Source of the DNA: Salvator merianae
Taxonomy: Eukaryota > Chordata > Lepidosauria > Squamata > Teiidae
DNA: 64,000 nt
Direction of reading: 5' to 3'
NCBI GenBank assembly: GCA_003586115.2
Contig: QVOM02000029.1
Coordinates: 28,982,512-29,046,511, forward strand
Below the pieces are notes generated by a model. It ran no database searches and was not told the DNA's origin. It saw only the letters and a list, made by a program, of their open reading frames with translations. This document shows positions 23,941-34,118 of the stretch, in pieces. Made by a program: the position numbers and the translations under genes. How positions within the stretch are numbered: position 1 is the first letter of the stretch; every line of letters begins with the position of its first letter.

Positions 23941-24710
23941 GGACCTGTTTGCAATTGCTAGTCAAGTGCTTCTGCACTTGGCAGAGGCCCGAGCAGCCAG
24001 GTCGAGTTACATCAATTCCCAATCACTACTACCTGTGGAGCACTAATTAGTGCTCCACAACCTAACCAGGGGGTGATAGTTACCTCCTGGTAAGGTGCAT
24101 TCACACTTACCTGGTTGTGAAGCATCCAGGCTGGTGCAATTGCCCAATCAAGCAGGTGTGATTGCCCAATTATGTCTGTGCAATGCCCATCAGGCTGCAG
24201 GATGCCCAATTGGGTCTGCACCCAATCCTTGCCACAGCAGCATCCAGGAAGCATCTGGCCACGCCATGGCAACCAGCTGCCCTGTGCAGTGCACAGGTGT
24301 GCACAGGCACAATCAGCTGATTGCACCTGCGCAATGGGCTGATCCTGCCAGTGCGATTGGGCCACCTGATGCCTGGATCAGGTATCACGTGGCCTGATCG
24401 GGTATCACGTGGCCCACTTGTGCTTTGCATGGCCCAATTGATTAGGCCCGGTTGTGCTGGCTTGATCAGCCCATTGCACAGGTGTGATCAGCTGATTGCA
24501 CCTGCACATGCCTGTGCACTGCACAAGCCTACCAACTGGACAGGCTTGGCAGCAGCTAGACACTTCCTGGACACTGCCATGGCAAGGATCAGGACAGCGA
24601 CCGGTCCGGTTTTCAATCATGCAGTGCAGACAGTGTCCGTGCTGCGTGGTCAATTCCACTTTAGAACAGAATAATTATCTTGTTCTAATGTAGAAGGTGC
24701 AAAAATTGGA
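23941..24710. mobile_element. Family A MITE, long copy with internal duplications
   Basis: The left end GGACCTGTTTGCAATTG and right end AGGTGCAAAAATTGGA are decayed terminal repeats. GTTCTAATGTAGAAGGTGC is the family's subterminal sequence. Internal GATCAGCTGATTGCACCTGC-type segments recur, and a 21-base unit containing GGTATCACGTGGC is present twice at 24371-24412. Long frames on both strands follow from this repetition. Confidence 0.7.
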
Positions 24711-24849
24711 AATTATATTCTCTTAAATTAAAACATTACATAGTTAAAAAAGGTGCATATCTAGCAGACTTCAAGTAATATGCTGGTGAAATTTAAATTG
24801 GCTAATACAGGGCAGATTTGCAGTTACTTGACTGATATGGTATAATTCC

Positions 24850-25270
24850 ATACCGGGCTGGTCAGGTTGAGGTGCCGTAGCAACCATTTTCATTACGAGT
24901 GCTGGATTAGCCCCATATCTGACCATCAGTGCTCACAGTGTGATTGGCCTGCCTGGATTGTCACTGCAAAGTCTGAACTGGTATCTGGTGCAGGTTCAGA
25001 TGTTGCCATGGCTATCTGAGAGCTGTCAACGATTGTGCAGCCATAGTCATGCAGCCCACACCCACGCAGCATCTGGGAGAGGTGTGGATCCACCCTCCCA
25101 GCAGTGATCCAGCCACTGCTGGTCAGCCTGTGGACTACTATTGAGTTGTCCACAGCTGGACCTCTGTGGAGAGGTGTTAGGCAACTCTGCATGAGCTGCA
25201 GCTGTCTTAGTGTGCAAACAGGGTTGACCAGCAAGCGGATAGGAGTGCTCCAACTGGTAAGTGGGACCAG
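24850..25270. mobile_element. Possible decayed family A relative
   Basis: CATGGCTATCTGAG, CATGCAGCCCACACCCACGC and GATCCAGCCACTGC resemble family A interiors. No termini are seen. Confidence 0.3.
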
Positions 25271-25766
25271 GTGCACATAGTTGAGCTATAGTTAAGGTTT
25301 AGTTAATTGAACTCCTGTATTTTGAACATGACATTTTTGTATTCTTAATTTTGCTCACATCTTTTAGTGAACTGAAATACTTCCACTATTCTGTTGATAT
25401 ATCTTTAACATAAAAAAAAAAATCTTTTAAAGTGTCATGGCTGGACTAAACAGAGGCTGTATCTTCACAGCTCCCCAAAAAATATTGCCTGCAACTCCTG
25501 CACCCCTCTATGATACTTCCTGGTCTTCCAGGGTTTGGAGAAGGCAGAAACCTCACAGGATGTAGAACTTTTGTTCCACAGCCTCTGAAGTTTCAATTTG
25601 GTACAATTAATCATCAGACAGGAAAAGGACATGGAATTCACCCATTCTTTGTCCAGCACGTAATTGCAGAAAGTGACAAAGAAAAGTCATCCCTGCCGCC
25701 TCCAGCTCTCTTGATAGTGGGGGAGTGACAGAAGTGGGCAGCAAAGGTTGGGGTTGTTTTGCACTT
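25271..25766. other. Unassigned sequence
   Basis: A 72-codon plus frame at 25510-25728 has no domain that I recognise. A short A-run is near 25413. Confidence 0.4.
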
Positions 25767-26140
25767 TATTTATTTATTTATTTATTTATTTATATATTTA
25801 TCCTGTTCTATACCCAATGATCTCAGTGTAGGGTACAACGGTAAAAGCAACTTTAAAAGAACCTACTAAATACAACAGCAGTGTCTGAAAGCAGGGAACA
25901 GAAGCTGCTTCCTCAGCCAAAGACCAGTGCAAATAGGTACATCTTTACCAGTCTTCTAAATATATATAGTGAAGATGCCTGGCACATCTCGGGAGAAGAC
26001 TATCTCATAGTCTGGGGCAACCAATGAAAAGGCTCTATCCTGAGTACCCACCCCTTTAGCTACTGAAGGTGGTGGTACAACCAGGAGGGTCTCATGTGCC
26101 AATCTTAAGACACAGGTAGGTTAATTTGACCTTATAGGAC
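25767..26140 (-). mobile_element. L2-type LINE, 3' end
   Basis: TTTA repeats at 25767-25795 adjoin TATCCTGTTCTATACCCAATG, the inverted L2-type 3' terminus. Beyond it the minus strand carries the degraded C-terminal region, including the equivalent of FSVVAPRLW near 26020 and CACCCCTTTAGCTACTGAAG. The copy is 5' truncated. Confidence 0.75.
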
Positions 26141-26683
26141 GAAGTTAACACTTTGAATTCAGTTTGGTAGCAAATTGGCTGCTTGAAACTCCTATGCACC
26201 TACATGAAGTGTGCCTCGGAGCACACTTTTTGCTGTAGGCCCAGTGAGGATGCCAGCAGGCAGATGTCATACACCATGAACCCATGAAAAGTAACATGAA
26301 GTCCTAAATTATTTGGGCACCTAATACCTTCATGTGCATCTCCTCCCACACAGATCTATTTGAGCATTGAAATCTGCTAGTGTCACCAGTGATACTGCAC
26401 TAGAGTTAAGGGCATTGCCAATAACAATCCTCTGGAGGTGCATTTCAAACTCTTTTACATAGAACATGCACGGTCCTGTCTATGGATGTGTTGTGATTGT
26501 TGCTGTAGTGAATATCTGTAGCTCAGGGTTAAAATGCTGTACTGTATGGATTCTCTGATTTGAATCTTCTTTCTGCAGATGTTTTGCAACCCAGCTAGAT
26601 ATAAATGTTCTTTCTTGGTGGTTGTTGAATATATTGAAGTCAATCTTCTGTGCTCATTGCTTGTGATTAGTGAATGATTGTTC
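26141..26683. other. Unassigned sequence left of the nested element
   Basis: The minus strand is open for 62 codons at 26643-26455 with no recognised domain. It may belong with similar unassigned sequence on the other side of the insertion (28601-29090). Confidence 0.35.
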
Positions 26684-26756
26684 TTAGGGCCTTATTGAAC
26701 TTTCCACTGTAGAACAGGATAATTATTTTGTTCTATGGTGGAATGGACCTCACAGT

Positions 26757-26764
26757 GCAGCAAC
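26757..26764. repeat. hAT target duplication, left
   Basis: GCAGCAAC, identical to 28383-28390. Confidence 0.9.
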
Positions 26765-27079
26765 CACTGGCGTAGCGAGGGGGGGCGGGGGGGGCGGAGC
26801 GCCCCGGGCGGTGCGTTTTCCAGGGCGTCCGGCCCATGGAAGCCAAGGCCCCGCCCACCGGTGCCCTCGCTCTCCGCCCCGGGCGCCCGCGCTTGTCGCC
26901 CCGGGCGGCCTGCCCAGCAGCGGCCACACTCGTCGCCCCGTCCCGCCCGGCGACAGACGTGCTCGTTGCTTTGTCGCCCCGGCCCGCGGCGGCCCGCGGC
27001 GGCTGGGCTCGTCGCCCGGCCTGCCGGCGTGTGTGTGAGCGGAGCAAGCGAGCGCGCATGCGTGCAGGCAGGGCCATCG

Positions 27080-27324
27080 AGGCCGCCGCCGGGCAGGCCG
27101 GGTCGAGGAGCGCGGCCGCCGCCGGGCGGGCCGGGGCGAGGAGCGAGGCCCCGCCGGGTAGGCCGGGGCGAGGAGCGAGGTCCCCGCCGGGCGGGTCGGG
27201 TCGGGGAGCGCGATCCCCGCCGGGCGGGCCGGGGCGACGAGCGAGGGCGCCGCCGGGCGGGTCGGGGCGAGGGCGCCGCCGGGCGGGCCGGGGCGAGGAG
27301 CGAGGCCGCCGCCGGGCGGGTCGC
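27080..27324. repeat. 33-bp GC-rich minisatellite, left part
   Basis: Units of the type GAGCGAGGCCGCCGCCGGGC plus GGGCCGGGGCGAG repeat with point changes and some shorter units. A period of 33 bases (11 codons) keeps several frames open. The array runs into the gap. Confidence 0.9.
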
Positions 27325-27962
27325 NNNNNNNNNNNNNNNNNNNNNNNNNNNNNNNNNNNNNNNNNNNNNNNNNNNNNNNNNNNNNNNNNNNNNNNNNNNN
27401 NNNNNNNNNNNNNNNNNNNNNNNNNNNNNNNNNNNNNNNNNNNNNNNNNNNNNNNNNNNNNNNNNNNNNNNNNNNNNNNNNNNNNNNNNNNNNNNNNNNN
27501 NNNNNNNNNNNNNNNNNNNNNNNNNNNNNNNNNNNNNNNNNNNNNNNNNNNNNNNNNNNNNNNNNNNNNNNNNNNNNNNNNNNNNNNNNNNNNNNNNNNN
27601 NNNNNNNNNNNNNNNNNNNNNNNNNNNNNNNNNNNNNNNNNNNNNNNNNNNNNNNNNNNNNNNNNNNNNNNNNNNNNNNNNNNNNNNNNNNNNNNNNNNN
27701 NNNNNNNNNNNNNNNNNNNNNNNNNNNNNNNNNNNNNNNNNNNNNNNNNNNNNNNNNNNNNNNNNNNNNNNNNNNNNNNNNNNNNNNNNNNNNNNNNNNN
27801 NNNNNNNNNNNNNNNNNNNNNNNNNNNNNNNNNNNNNNNNNNNNNNNNNNNNNNNNNNNNNNNNNNNNNNNNNNNNNNNNNNNNNNNNNNNNNNNNNNNN
27901 NNNNNNNNNNNNNNNNNNNNNNNNNNNNNNNNNNNNNNNNNNNNNNNNNNNNNNNNNNNNNN
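27325..27962. other. Assembly gap, 638 N
   Basis: Unsequenced bases lie inside the GC-rich minisatellite. The true length may differ because the flanks are the same repeat. Confidence 1.
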
Positions 27963-28160
27963 GCGCCGGGCGGGTCGGGGCGAGGAGCGAGGCCGCCGCC
28001 GGGCGGGTCGGGGAGCGCGATCCCCGCCGGGCGGGCCGGGGCGACGAGCGAGGCCGCCGCCGGGCGGGTCGGGACAAGGAACGCAATCCCCGCCGGGCGG
28101 GTCGGGGCGAGGAGCGCGGCCGCCGCCGGGCGGGCCGGGGCGAGGAGCGAGGCCGCCGCT
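27963..28160. repeat. 33-bp GC-rich minisatellite, right part
   Basis: The same unit as on the left of the gap continues (GCCGGGCGGGTCGGGGCGAG), ending near GCTGGCTGTGGCGACGAGC. Confidence 0.9.
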
Positions 28161-28177
28161 GGCTGTGGCGACGAGCA

Positions 28178-28322
28178 GGGCATGCGCGCTCGCTGGCCCC
28201 GCCCACACGCATGCGCAGTCGCTGGCCCCTCCCACACGCATGTGCAGTCGCTGGCCCCGCCCACACGCATGCACAGTCACTGGCCCCGCCCACACGCATG
28301 CGCAGTCGCTGGCCCCGCCCCT
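28178..28322. repeat. 29-bp minisatellite with CGCATGCGC and GC boxes
   Basis: Units begin at 28207, 28236, 28265 and 28294, exactly 29 bases apart, with a partial unit before. Each has ACGCATGCGCAG (with variants) followed by GCTGGCCCCGCCC. The first part resembles the NRF1 recognition palindrome and the second an Sp1 GC box. Confidence 0.9.
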
Positions 28323-28382
28323 AGCCCTGGGCGTCAAAATGGCGAGTAGCCCCGGGTGTCAAAGCGGCTCGCTCCGCCACTG

Positions 28383-28390
28383 GCAGCAAC
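28383..28390. repeat. hAT target duplication, right
   Basis: GCAGCAAC, identical to 26757-26764. Confidence 0.9.
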
Positions 28391-28600
28391 TATCTGTATT
28401 GTGAGGCCTTAGAATAGACCGGCAGCAGGATACCAGCATTTGCAGTGTGAGCTGGTGTCCTGTGCCATGACACCTGCCAGGAAACCTTTGGCTACTATCA
28501 TGGCAACCGGGAATGCCACATGAAGGCCAGCCACAGCCGTGCCATGCTGCTCTGCGTCACACTCCAATATTCACTAGTGTAAAATGCAAAAAGGCCCTTA

Positions 28601-29090
28601 GTCTCCACTGGTAGTAAATTTTCCTTGGTTCCTTAGGTAGTGGCTTGTCCTTGGTGACAACTTCCTGTTGATTTGGTGTGTCCATTTTCCCCTGGAGGTC
28701 TTCTTTACTGGTTGTCCTTGGAGGATGTTCTTTGTTGAGCTGAAGTGCTAATCCTTCCTGGTCAATGGAGTGTTGCATGACATCCTCTCTGCTTAGGTTC
28801 TGGTAGACTATACGAGAATTAGGTGAAGTTTGTGGAGGGTATGAAGATGATCCTCTCTTTGTTGGATTCCTAGCTGATCTTCTCTTTGTTCACTCTCAAA
28901 TTGTTTCCTGTATGTAGTTCTGAGTTGTTCTGTTTCAGTGGTCTGATTTATGTCTATGCATCTAATTCATAGCTAATTTGTCGGAGTGCCAAGCCTCTAT
29001 AAATTTTCTTGTTTCGTTTCTTTAGCCTGCTCTAGGTTCAACTGTTTCCCAGTTTGAGCATATTTTCTAAATACTTAATAAATATGAAAC
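28601..29090. other. Unassigned sequence right of the nested element
   Basis: Pyrimidine-rich on the plus strand. The minus strand reads as a charged, K/Q/E-rich segment with stops, possibly decayed retroelement coding sequence. I cannot place it. Confidence 0.35.
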
Positions 29091-29330
29091 TGCAACAGAG
29101 AAAGTGAAAGAATGCATAATTAAATGGATGCAAGATTGTAAGTTTTCTGCTTTGAGGCTACAGTGGGGAAACATACAGAACAAACCCATCAAATTTACTG
29201 AAATTTTAATTAGAAAAATTTGGAATCAGAAATTTCATCTTTGGTATAAACATCTTCTAAATTGTGCTGAAAATGTAAAAAAAAAAATCTGTAGGTTCTT
29301 CCATTGGGCTTCCAGTTAAATGGCACAAAA
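29091..29330 (+). mobile_element. Probable L1-type ORF2 fragment
   Basis: The frame open at 29104-29319 encodes a lysine- and tryptophan-rich segment. IIKWMQD, then QWGNI and KFT spacing, then WYKHLL, resemble the region just before the C-terminal zinc-knuckle part of L1 ORF2 proteins. No start or end of a full element is visible. Identification is tentative. Confidence 0.4.
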
Positions 29331-29739
29331 ATATTGCAATATTATCTTATTTAATGCAGCAGATTTTGACTTTCATCCTTTATATCATATATAAAGCTAG
29401 AAAGTCCTATGAGTTTATTTGGTAGATGTAAGATCTGTTACATTCAGAATGGAGATCTACATTCATCCCCCGGTCTGAAGACTGGAGTTTAAAACTTCAG
29501 GATTACGCTTCTTATTTAAGAAGGAATGGGTTTAGCAGGAATTTGATGAACCTGAACCACTTAAAGAGGATGAGGAATTAATGCAGCTCTCCCTGTTACA
29601 TCCATAACGGTTGGAGGAGGAAGAAGGCAGGTCAGTAAAAAATATACACAGGATGGTCTTAAAATAAGAGCAGTGCTCACCTGCCCTCTCTCTACTCTTT
29701 CATTGTACCTGGACTGCTTTTCTAAGTGGCCTTTTCTAC
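29331..29739. other. Unassigned sequence
   Basis: No gene or defined repeat recognised. Confidence 0.45.
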
Positions 29740-30000
29740 GTGAGCCAGTTTAGCCTTGTGGTTAACGTGTCAGACTCTTATCTGGAACTCTCCCGGTTCG
29801 AGTCTGCACTCTGCAAGTAGCCAGCTGGGTGACCTTGGGCTTGTCACAGCTCCGTTCTGAGTTTTCACAGCCCAACCTACCTCACAAGGTGTCTGTTGTG
29901 GGGAGAAGAACAGAAGGTTTGTCGGCCACTTTGAGTCCCCTCAGGGTGAGAAAAGCGGGGTACAAAAACCAACTCTCCTCCTCCTCCTCCTCTTTCTTCT
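29740..30000 (+). mobile_element. Sauria-type SINE
   Basis: The tRNA-derived head has a box A-like TAGCCTTGTGGTTAACGTG and a box B-like GGTTCGAGTCTGC. Next comes the conserved body AGCCAGCTGGGTGACCTTGG, GCTTGTCACAGCTC, CCTACCTCACAAGGTGTCTG and GGGGTACAAAAACCAACTCT, ending in CTCCTCCTCCTCC. This arrangement is the squamate SINE class mobilised by BovB-type LINEs. It is nearly complete. Box A and box B would be internal RNA polymerase III promoter parts. Confidence 0.9.
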
Positions 30001-30427
30001 AGCTGGGAATGGAGAGGCCTACATGGTGCTGGCACTAATGTCATCATAAGGCTCACCATGATCCTGGATCTCCTGCCCTTTCCCTAGGCTCTGCCAAGCC
30101 AAAATGGGGAAAAGAACAGTTTTTTCTTTTTTTACTGGCTATCTGTACTGGTTACCAGACCCGCCACAAAAATCCTACCTTGATATCAAAGCTATGTTGC
30201 CAGACATCACGGTTTATCAGCCATTTCAGTCATGGTAAAAATAACGCTGGGAGATTCAGCACCATTTTTATTTAGTTAGTGTGTATTCAACTTGCCAGCT
30301 GTCTGGTGAAGTTGCTCTGCATAGCACTGGAAGGAATTTCTGGGAATCTGCTGCTTGGGCAAAAAAGTCAAAAGCAAGGGACAGGCATACAGCATGCTCT
30401 TGGAAGCCCCTTCCAATGCTGCGCTGA
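30001..30427. other. Unassigned sequence
   Basis: No element recognised. The 79-105-codon minus frames here run into the adjacent microsatellite. Confidence 0.45.
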
Positions 30428-30429
30428 AT

Positions 30430-30462
30430 GACTGACAGACAGACAGACAGACAGACAGACAG
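30430..30462. repeat. GACA microsatellite
   Basis: About eight perfect GACA units. Confidence 0.95.
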
Positions 30463-30722
30463 AAAGTTGAATACATGCCAGGGAATCCCTGTGCACGTCT
30501 GGCAGCCCATGGCAAGGGGCAAAGCCAACTTCCCTTTTATATCTGGCTTTCCCCTCACCATCTGGAGGGTGCCATACTTAGACATTGCTATTCCTCTCTT
30601 GCTTTTGGCAGTAGTTTCAGAAAATATAGAATTGCAAAAATACAGGGTTTTAAAATATAATTATTTGCCATTTAAGCAGACTTTCATAACTTGCATTATT
30701 TCCCTCTCCTAAATAATGCCAC

Positions 30723-31330
30723 ACTGATGGCAAAAAGTGAAGAAGAATTAAGGAGCCTTTTGATGAGGGTGGAAGCAGAAAATGCAAAAGCTGGCTTGAA
30801 GCTCAACGTTAAAAACAAACCCTAAAATCTTGGCAAACAGTTCCACCATTTCCTGGCAAACAGAGGAGGAAATGGAAGAACTGACAAATTTTACTTTGCT
30901 AGGCTCAACAATCACTGAAGATGGTGACTGCAGCCACAAAATTAAAAGACACTTGATCCTTGGTAGGAAACTTATAGCAAACCTGGTCAGCATAGTGAAA
31001 AGCAGAGGCATCATTCTGCAGGCAAAGGCCTGTCTGGTCAAAACTATGATCTTCCCTTTAGTAATGTATGGCTTTGAGAGTTGGACCACAAGGAAGGCTA
31101 AGCACTGAGAAACTGATGCTTCTGAACTGTGGTGCTAGGGAAAACGTTTAAGAGTCCCTTGGAATACAAGGTCAAATCAGTCAATACCAAAGGAAATCAA
31201 TCCTGACTGCTCTTTGGAAGGGCTGTTACTGAAGCTGAAACTCAAATCCTTTGGCCACATGATGAGAAGACAGGATTCACCACCACAAGGAAAGAGAGGT
31301 CTGAAGACCTGTGTCAGTAAATGTGGATAT
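30723..31330 (+). mobile_element. BovB (RTE-clade) LINE fragment, 3' part of reverse transcriptase ORF
   Basis: Broken frames encode the C-terminal third of the BovB polyprotein. LGSTITEDGDCSHKIKRH and VMYGFESWT lie in the 92-codon frame at 30830-31108. A preceding frame carries EEELRSLLMRVE and AGLKLNVKN, and a following frame carries FGHMMRRQDS. Frameshifts separate the parts. The reverse transcriptase active-site region and the endonuclease are missing, so it is 5' truncated and dead. BovB occurs widely in squamates and ruminants. Confidence 0.9.
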
Positions 31331-31448
31331 GGCAAGTGAATAGCAAGTGTCGAGCAAACACTGCACCTTCACTCCACATTCAAAGTGCCATAATGGCACT
31401 ATGTGGATCCTACCTAAGTATTTCAAATCACTGAGATATTTGAGTATT

Positions 31449-31611
31449 GGCCCTTTCAGCTCTGGACCATATCTGGATTATATCCTAGAATATCTGCATG
31501 CCACCTGCATGCCACAAGCATATGGATGGCCATTTGCATGCCACTACCATGCGCTTGGCAGGTCACTGTTCTGGGATATAATCTGCAATAAGAACCAGTG
31601 CAGAAAGGGTC
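31449..31611. mobile_element. Family B palindromic MITE
   Basis: GGCCCTTTCAGCTCTGGACC at the left opposes CCAGTGCAGAAAGGGTC at the right. The interior has TATCTGGATTATATCCTAG and GGGATATAATCTGC arms. Strings of GCATGCCAC near the middle are locally duplicated. Confidence 0.75.
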
Positions 31612-31746
31612 TTTCTTTCTGTACAGATGTTCCCACTATAATGTCATGGTTCAGTTCCATGGAACCACTGTAAATATGCACATTTGTATTTGGAAAAGCA
31701 ATCTCAGTGTAATTTACCCTCACTGCCAGTTTCTACTTTCATCTAT

Positions 31747-32385
31747 GGGCCTATTCGCACTGTAGCGGTAGACCGTTCCAGTCCACTCGCTGGAACGGAG
31801 CTTTCGCACTGCTGCGGGCGCGCGCCTCACCCGATCCTGACCGCTCCGCACCCGATTCGAACCCGAAGCCGGATAACGCAAGACAACAAAAAAGATGTCT
31901 TCATCCCGACCTGCACGATGGAGCGAAGATCGGGCATGGTGCTTTCGCACTGTTTGCCTCGGCGTCAGGCGTGGCTGTTGCGGCTACGCGTGCACGGTCA
32001 GCCGCTTCGCATCCGGGGTGCGAAGTTTCCATACCCCGCTCCGCTGCTTCGTAAACCTGTACGAAACTTCGTACCCGGGATAGTCCTTTCGGCTGAGTAC
32101 CTGAGCTGCCGGTACGAAGCCGGCTTCGTAACCAGCCCTCGGGGTACGAAGTGGGTGCGAAGGTGCGAAACGGGTGCGGAGCGGGTGCGAAGGTGCGAAG
32201 TGGGTCTGAAGCGGGTGCGAAGTGGGTACGGAACTAGCGGCTACCATTCGCACTGTTCCCTCTGCTGGTCGGCTTCAGGTCCGTTCCGCTGGCCGGGAGT
32301 GCGAATGGCACGGAGCGTTCCCCAACCTCTCTGGTTCGAAGCCGACTACTGGGAACGGTCTACCGAGCTCAGTGCAAAAAGGCCC
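31747..32385. mobile_element. Family D GC-rich MITE with TAT target duplication
   Basis: The ends GGGCCTATTCGCACTG and CAGTGCAAAAAGGCCC pair, and pairing continues to GGTAGACCGTTCC on both sides (about 36 bases in all). TAT is at 31744-31746 and 32386-32388. The body is CpG-rich and has an array of GTGCGAAGCGG-type words at 32148-32230. A 314-codon plus frame (31684-32628) and shorter minus frames cross the element and are not genes. A sister copy is at 42336-42911. Confidence 0.9.
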
Positions 32386-32388
32386 TAT

Positions 32389-33499
32389 GTCTTCCATGGA
32401 ATGCTTCAATTCAGTTATGAACCACGTTATGCAAAGGAAGTCATGGTTTACCAGTCTTGGAAAAGCAAAAAACAACAACAAACAACTATGAAAAACAATG
32501 CAGTAGGAGGGACTGTACCGTATGTTTCTTTACAAATTATCCAGTTCCAGCACCACACATTTTGTTTCCTTTTGTTAATCATTTCATTTAAAATGCTTCT
32601 GGTAATAAGAATACATGGCAGTTTTTAGCAGTGTATTCATTGCTTTTGAGTTCATTGTTTTCAAGTTTGGTGTATTATAATTACAAACTGATGTTTTGTA
32701 ACTTCAGTGTTTTATAGGAAAAGAAAGAGCAAAAAGAAAAAAAGGATATTTTATCTATAGTTATATCATTATTTCATCTTCCCTTTACCAAAAGTGTGCA
32801 GAATTTATTTGACAGTTTTTCCCCTAAAATGATCGGATATTAAAAGCAACCTAGATTCCAAGCACTGAGAAGCAAGATATTTCCCTATGAATTAAAAATA
32901 TTCTTTAGAACAAAAACCCATAACATCTCTTAATAATATGTCTGGTTGGGGTTTTTTTTGTTTAGCTATTGTTTTTCCACCTATTCGAAAAGCCGTGACA
33001 CATTCCCTCCATCCCTAAAACCTTGTGCAAATTGGTAATTCCGCCATTCAGTACCACAGTAACAGACAAGCTAATTGAAATGTTTATGGTCCATTATATT
33101 CATTGCATGGTGCAGCATTTTCTAACTTTTGAAAGATGAGGGGAAGTGCTTCATTTGCCAAAGACAGAGATTATTACTCGTCCCTTTTTTTTGTAATTGT
33201 GGAGTAATCAGCATTTTACTTCTATTTACATTTCAAAGGAACAAGGACCCTTATTCAGCAGCTGTGTAATTATGTTCCATTTGCAGATCACATTCACTTA
33301 CAAATAAGAGCCTCCTGGTGGTTCACAGTGTATGTCTCATTTATATGATAACTTATTATTATTGCCTTTATTGATAACAGGAACCTCGCAAGATGGCAAT
33401 ATTTCTTTAACCAAGTAGGAGATACCAATTCCTGATAAGATTATCTAATACAGCAAGTCAGACATGGAGTCCAGAAGAAGGACACTACATAAGCACAAC
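32389..33499. other. Unassigned sequence
   Basis: AT-rich, no gene or element recognised. Confidence 0.5.
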
Positions 33500-34118
33500 T
33501 TGCTTTGCACATTAGGCAATTCTGCAGTGGCTGGTATACCAGACCAGCAAGCATACCAGAAGCCTCCCTTCCACATCACAGAGGGCGTTTTCGCACTTAC
33601 CAGCGCAGAACATACTAATTTGCAGGATTCAGGCCGGCTAGGACAAAGTACACTGATCAGCATTTGCACTTGTCAGCAATGGAACAGTTTGCAAGCTGAC
33701 CAGCAGGGGGAGCAATGTGAATGGGAATGCATTAGTTAGGGAGCTATTTCTGAAGTCATAGAGATATTTCTGAAGCCATAGAGCTATTTCTGAAGCCGGC
33801 CCCTCCCCGCCACCATTTCAAACTCGGAAGTAGTGCAAACACAGCTCCCCTGATCTACACCTGATCACACAAGTCAGATTCCAGACTGCAATTTACTTCA
33901 CCAGCCTTACTCAGCTTCAGGGGAGTAACAGGTGGGCTTGGATGAGCTTCAAGACTGCTGACTATGTTTGCAGGTGCGAATGTACCTGACTAGTGAGTGG
34001 ACAGGAACGTTCCTCTCGCAAAGCGCAAACAGGGCCAGAATAGCGTCCCCTTTAGACCATACCAGTATGTAGAAGAAAGGCTAGTCCAGTATACAGGCCA
34101 GTGCAGTATACAGGCCCG
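33500..34118. mobile_element. Family G element split by a family F insertion
   Basis: 33500-33582 (CACATTAGGCAATTCTGC, GGTATACCAGACCAGCAAGC) and 34037-34118 (ACCATACCAGTATGTAG, CCAGTATACAGGCC) are the two halves of a palindromic element like 11010-11124. The family F element lies between them. Confidence 0.55.
33583..34036. mobile_element. Family F MITE with AGA target duplication
   Basis: The left end is GGGCGTTTTCGCACTTACC, the right end GCGCAAACAGGGCC. AGA occurs at 33580-33582 and 34037-34039. Near the middle, a 20-base unit containing GAGCTATTTCTGAAGCCATA is present three times in tandem (about 33738-33798). A truncated relative is at 1728-1828. Confidence 0.8.

Larger units (their letters stand above)
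26765..28382. mobile_element. CpG-rich non-autonomous hAT-type element
   Basis: The left end CACTGGCGTAGCGAG and the reverse complement of the right end, CAGTGGCGGAGCGAG, match at 13 of 15 positions, and exact 8-bp duplications GCAGCAAC flank it. Both features are typical of hAT transposons. No transposase motif is seen. The interior is extremely CpG-rich: a GC-rich block, a 33-bp minisatellite interrupted by 638 N, then a 29-bp minisatellite. Frames of 506-535 codons open on both strands are artefacts of 11-codon periodicity and N bases. Confidence 0.85.
26687..28597. mobile_element. Family A MITE with TTA target duplication, split by a hAT element
   Basis: The left end GGGCCTTATTGAAC and right end ATGCAAAAAGGCCC are inverted. 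TTA lies at 26684-26686 and at 28598-28600. The body outside the inserted hAT (26765-28382) totals about 290 bases and includes the family core GGATACCAGCATTTGCAGTG at about 28428-28447 and the AACAGGATAATTATTTTGTT stem. TTA is the classical PIF/Harbinger target. Confidence 0.85.

Noticed and set aside
25510..25728. A 72-codon frame as a possible exon
   Set aside because: No domain that I recognise and no clear splice signals; not called.
26692..28404. Frames of 506-535 codons on both strands
   Set aside because: They run through 638 N and a GC-rich 33-bp repeat whose period is divisible by three. Similar frames are open on both strands, and the products are simple R/P/G/A repeats.
31684..32628. 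A 314-codon plus frame
   Set aside because: It begins before and ends after the family D MITE, whose GC-rich sequence simply lacks stops. No domain is visible, and the sister MITE does not keep the frame.
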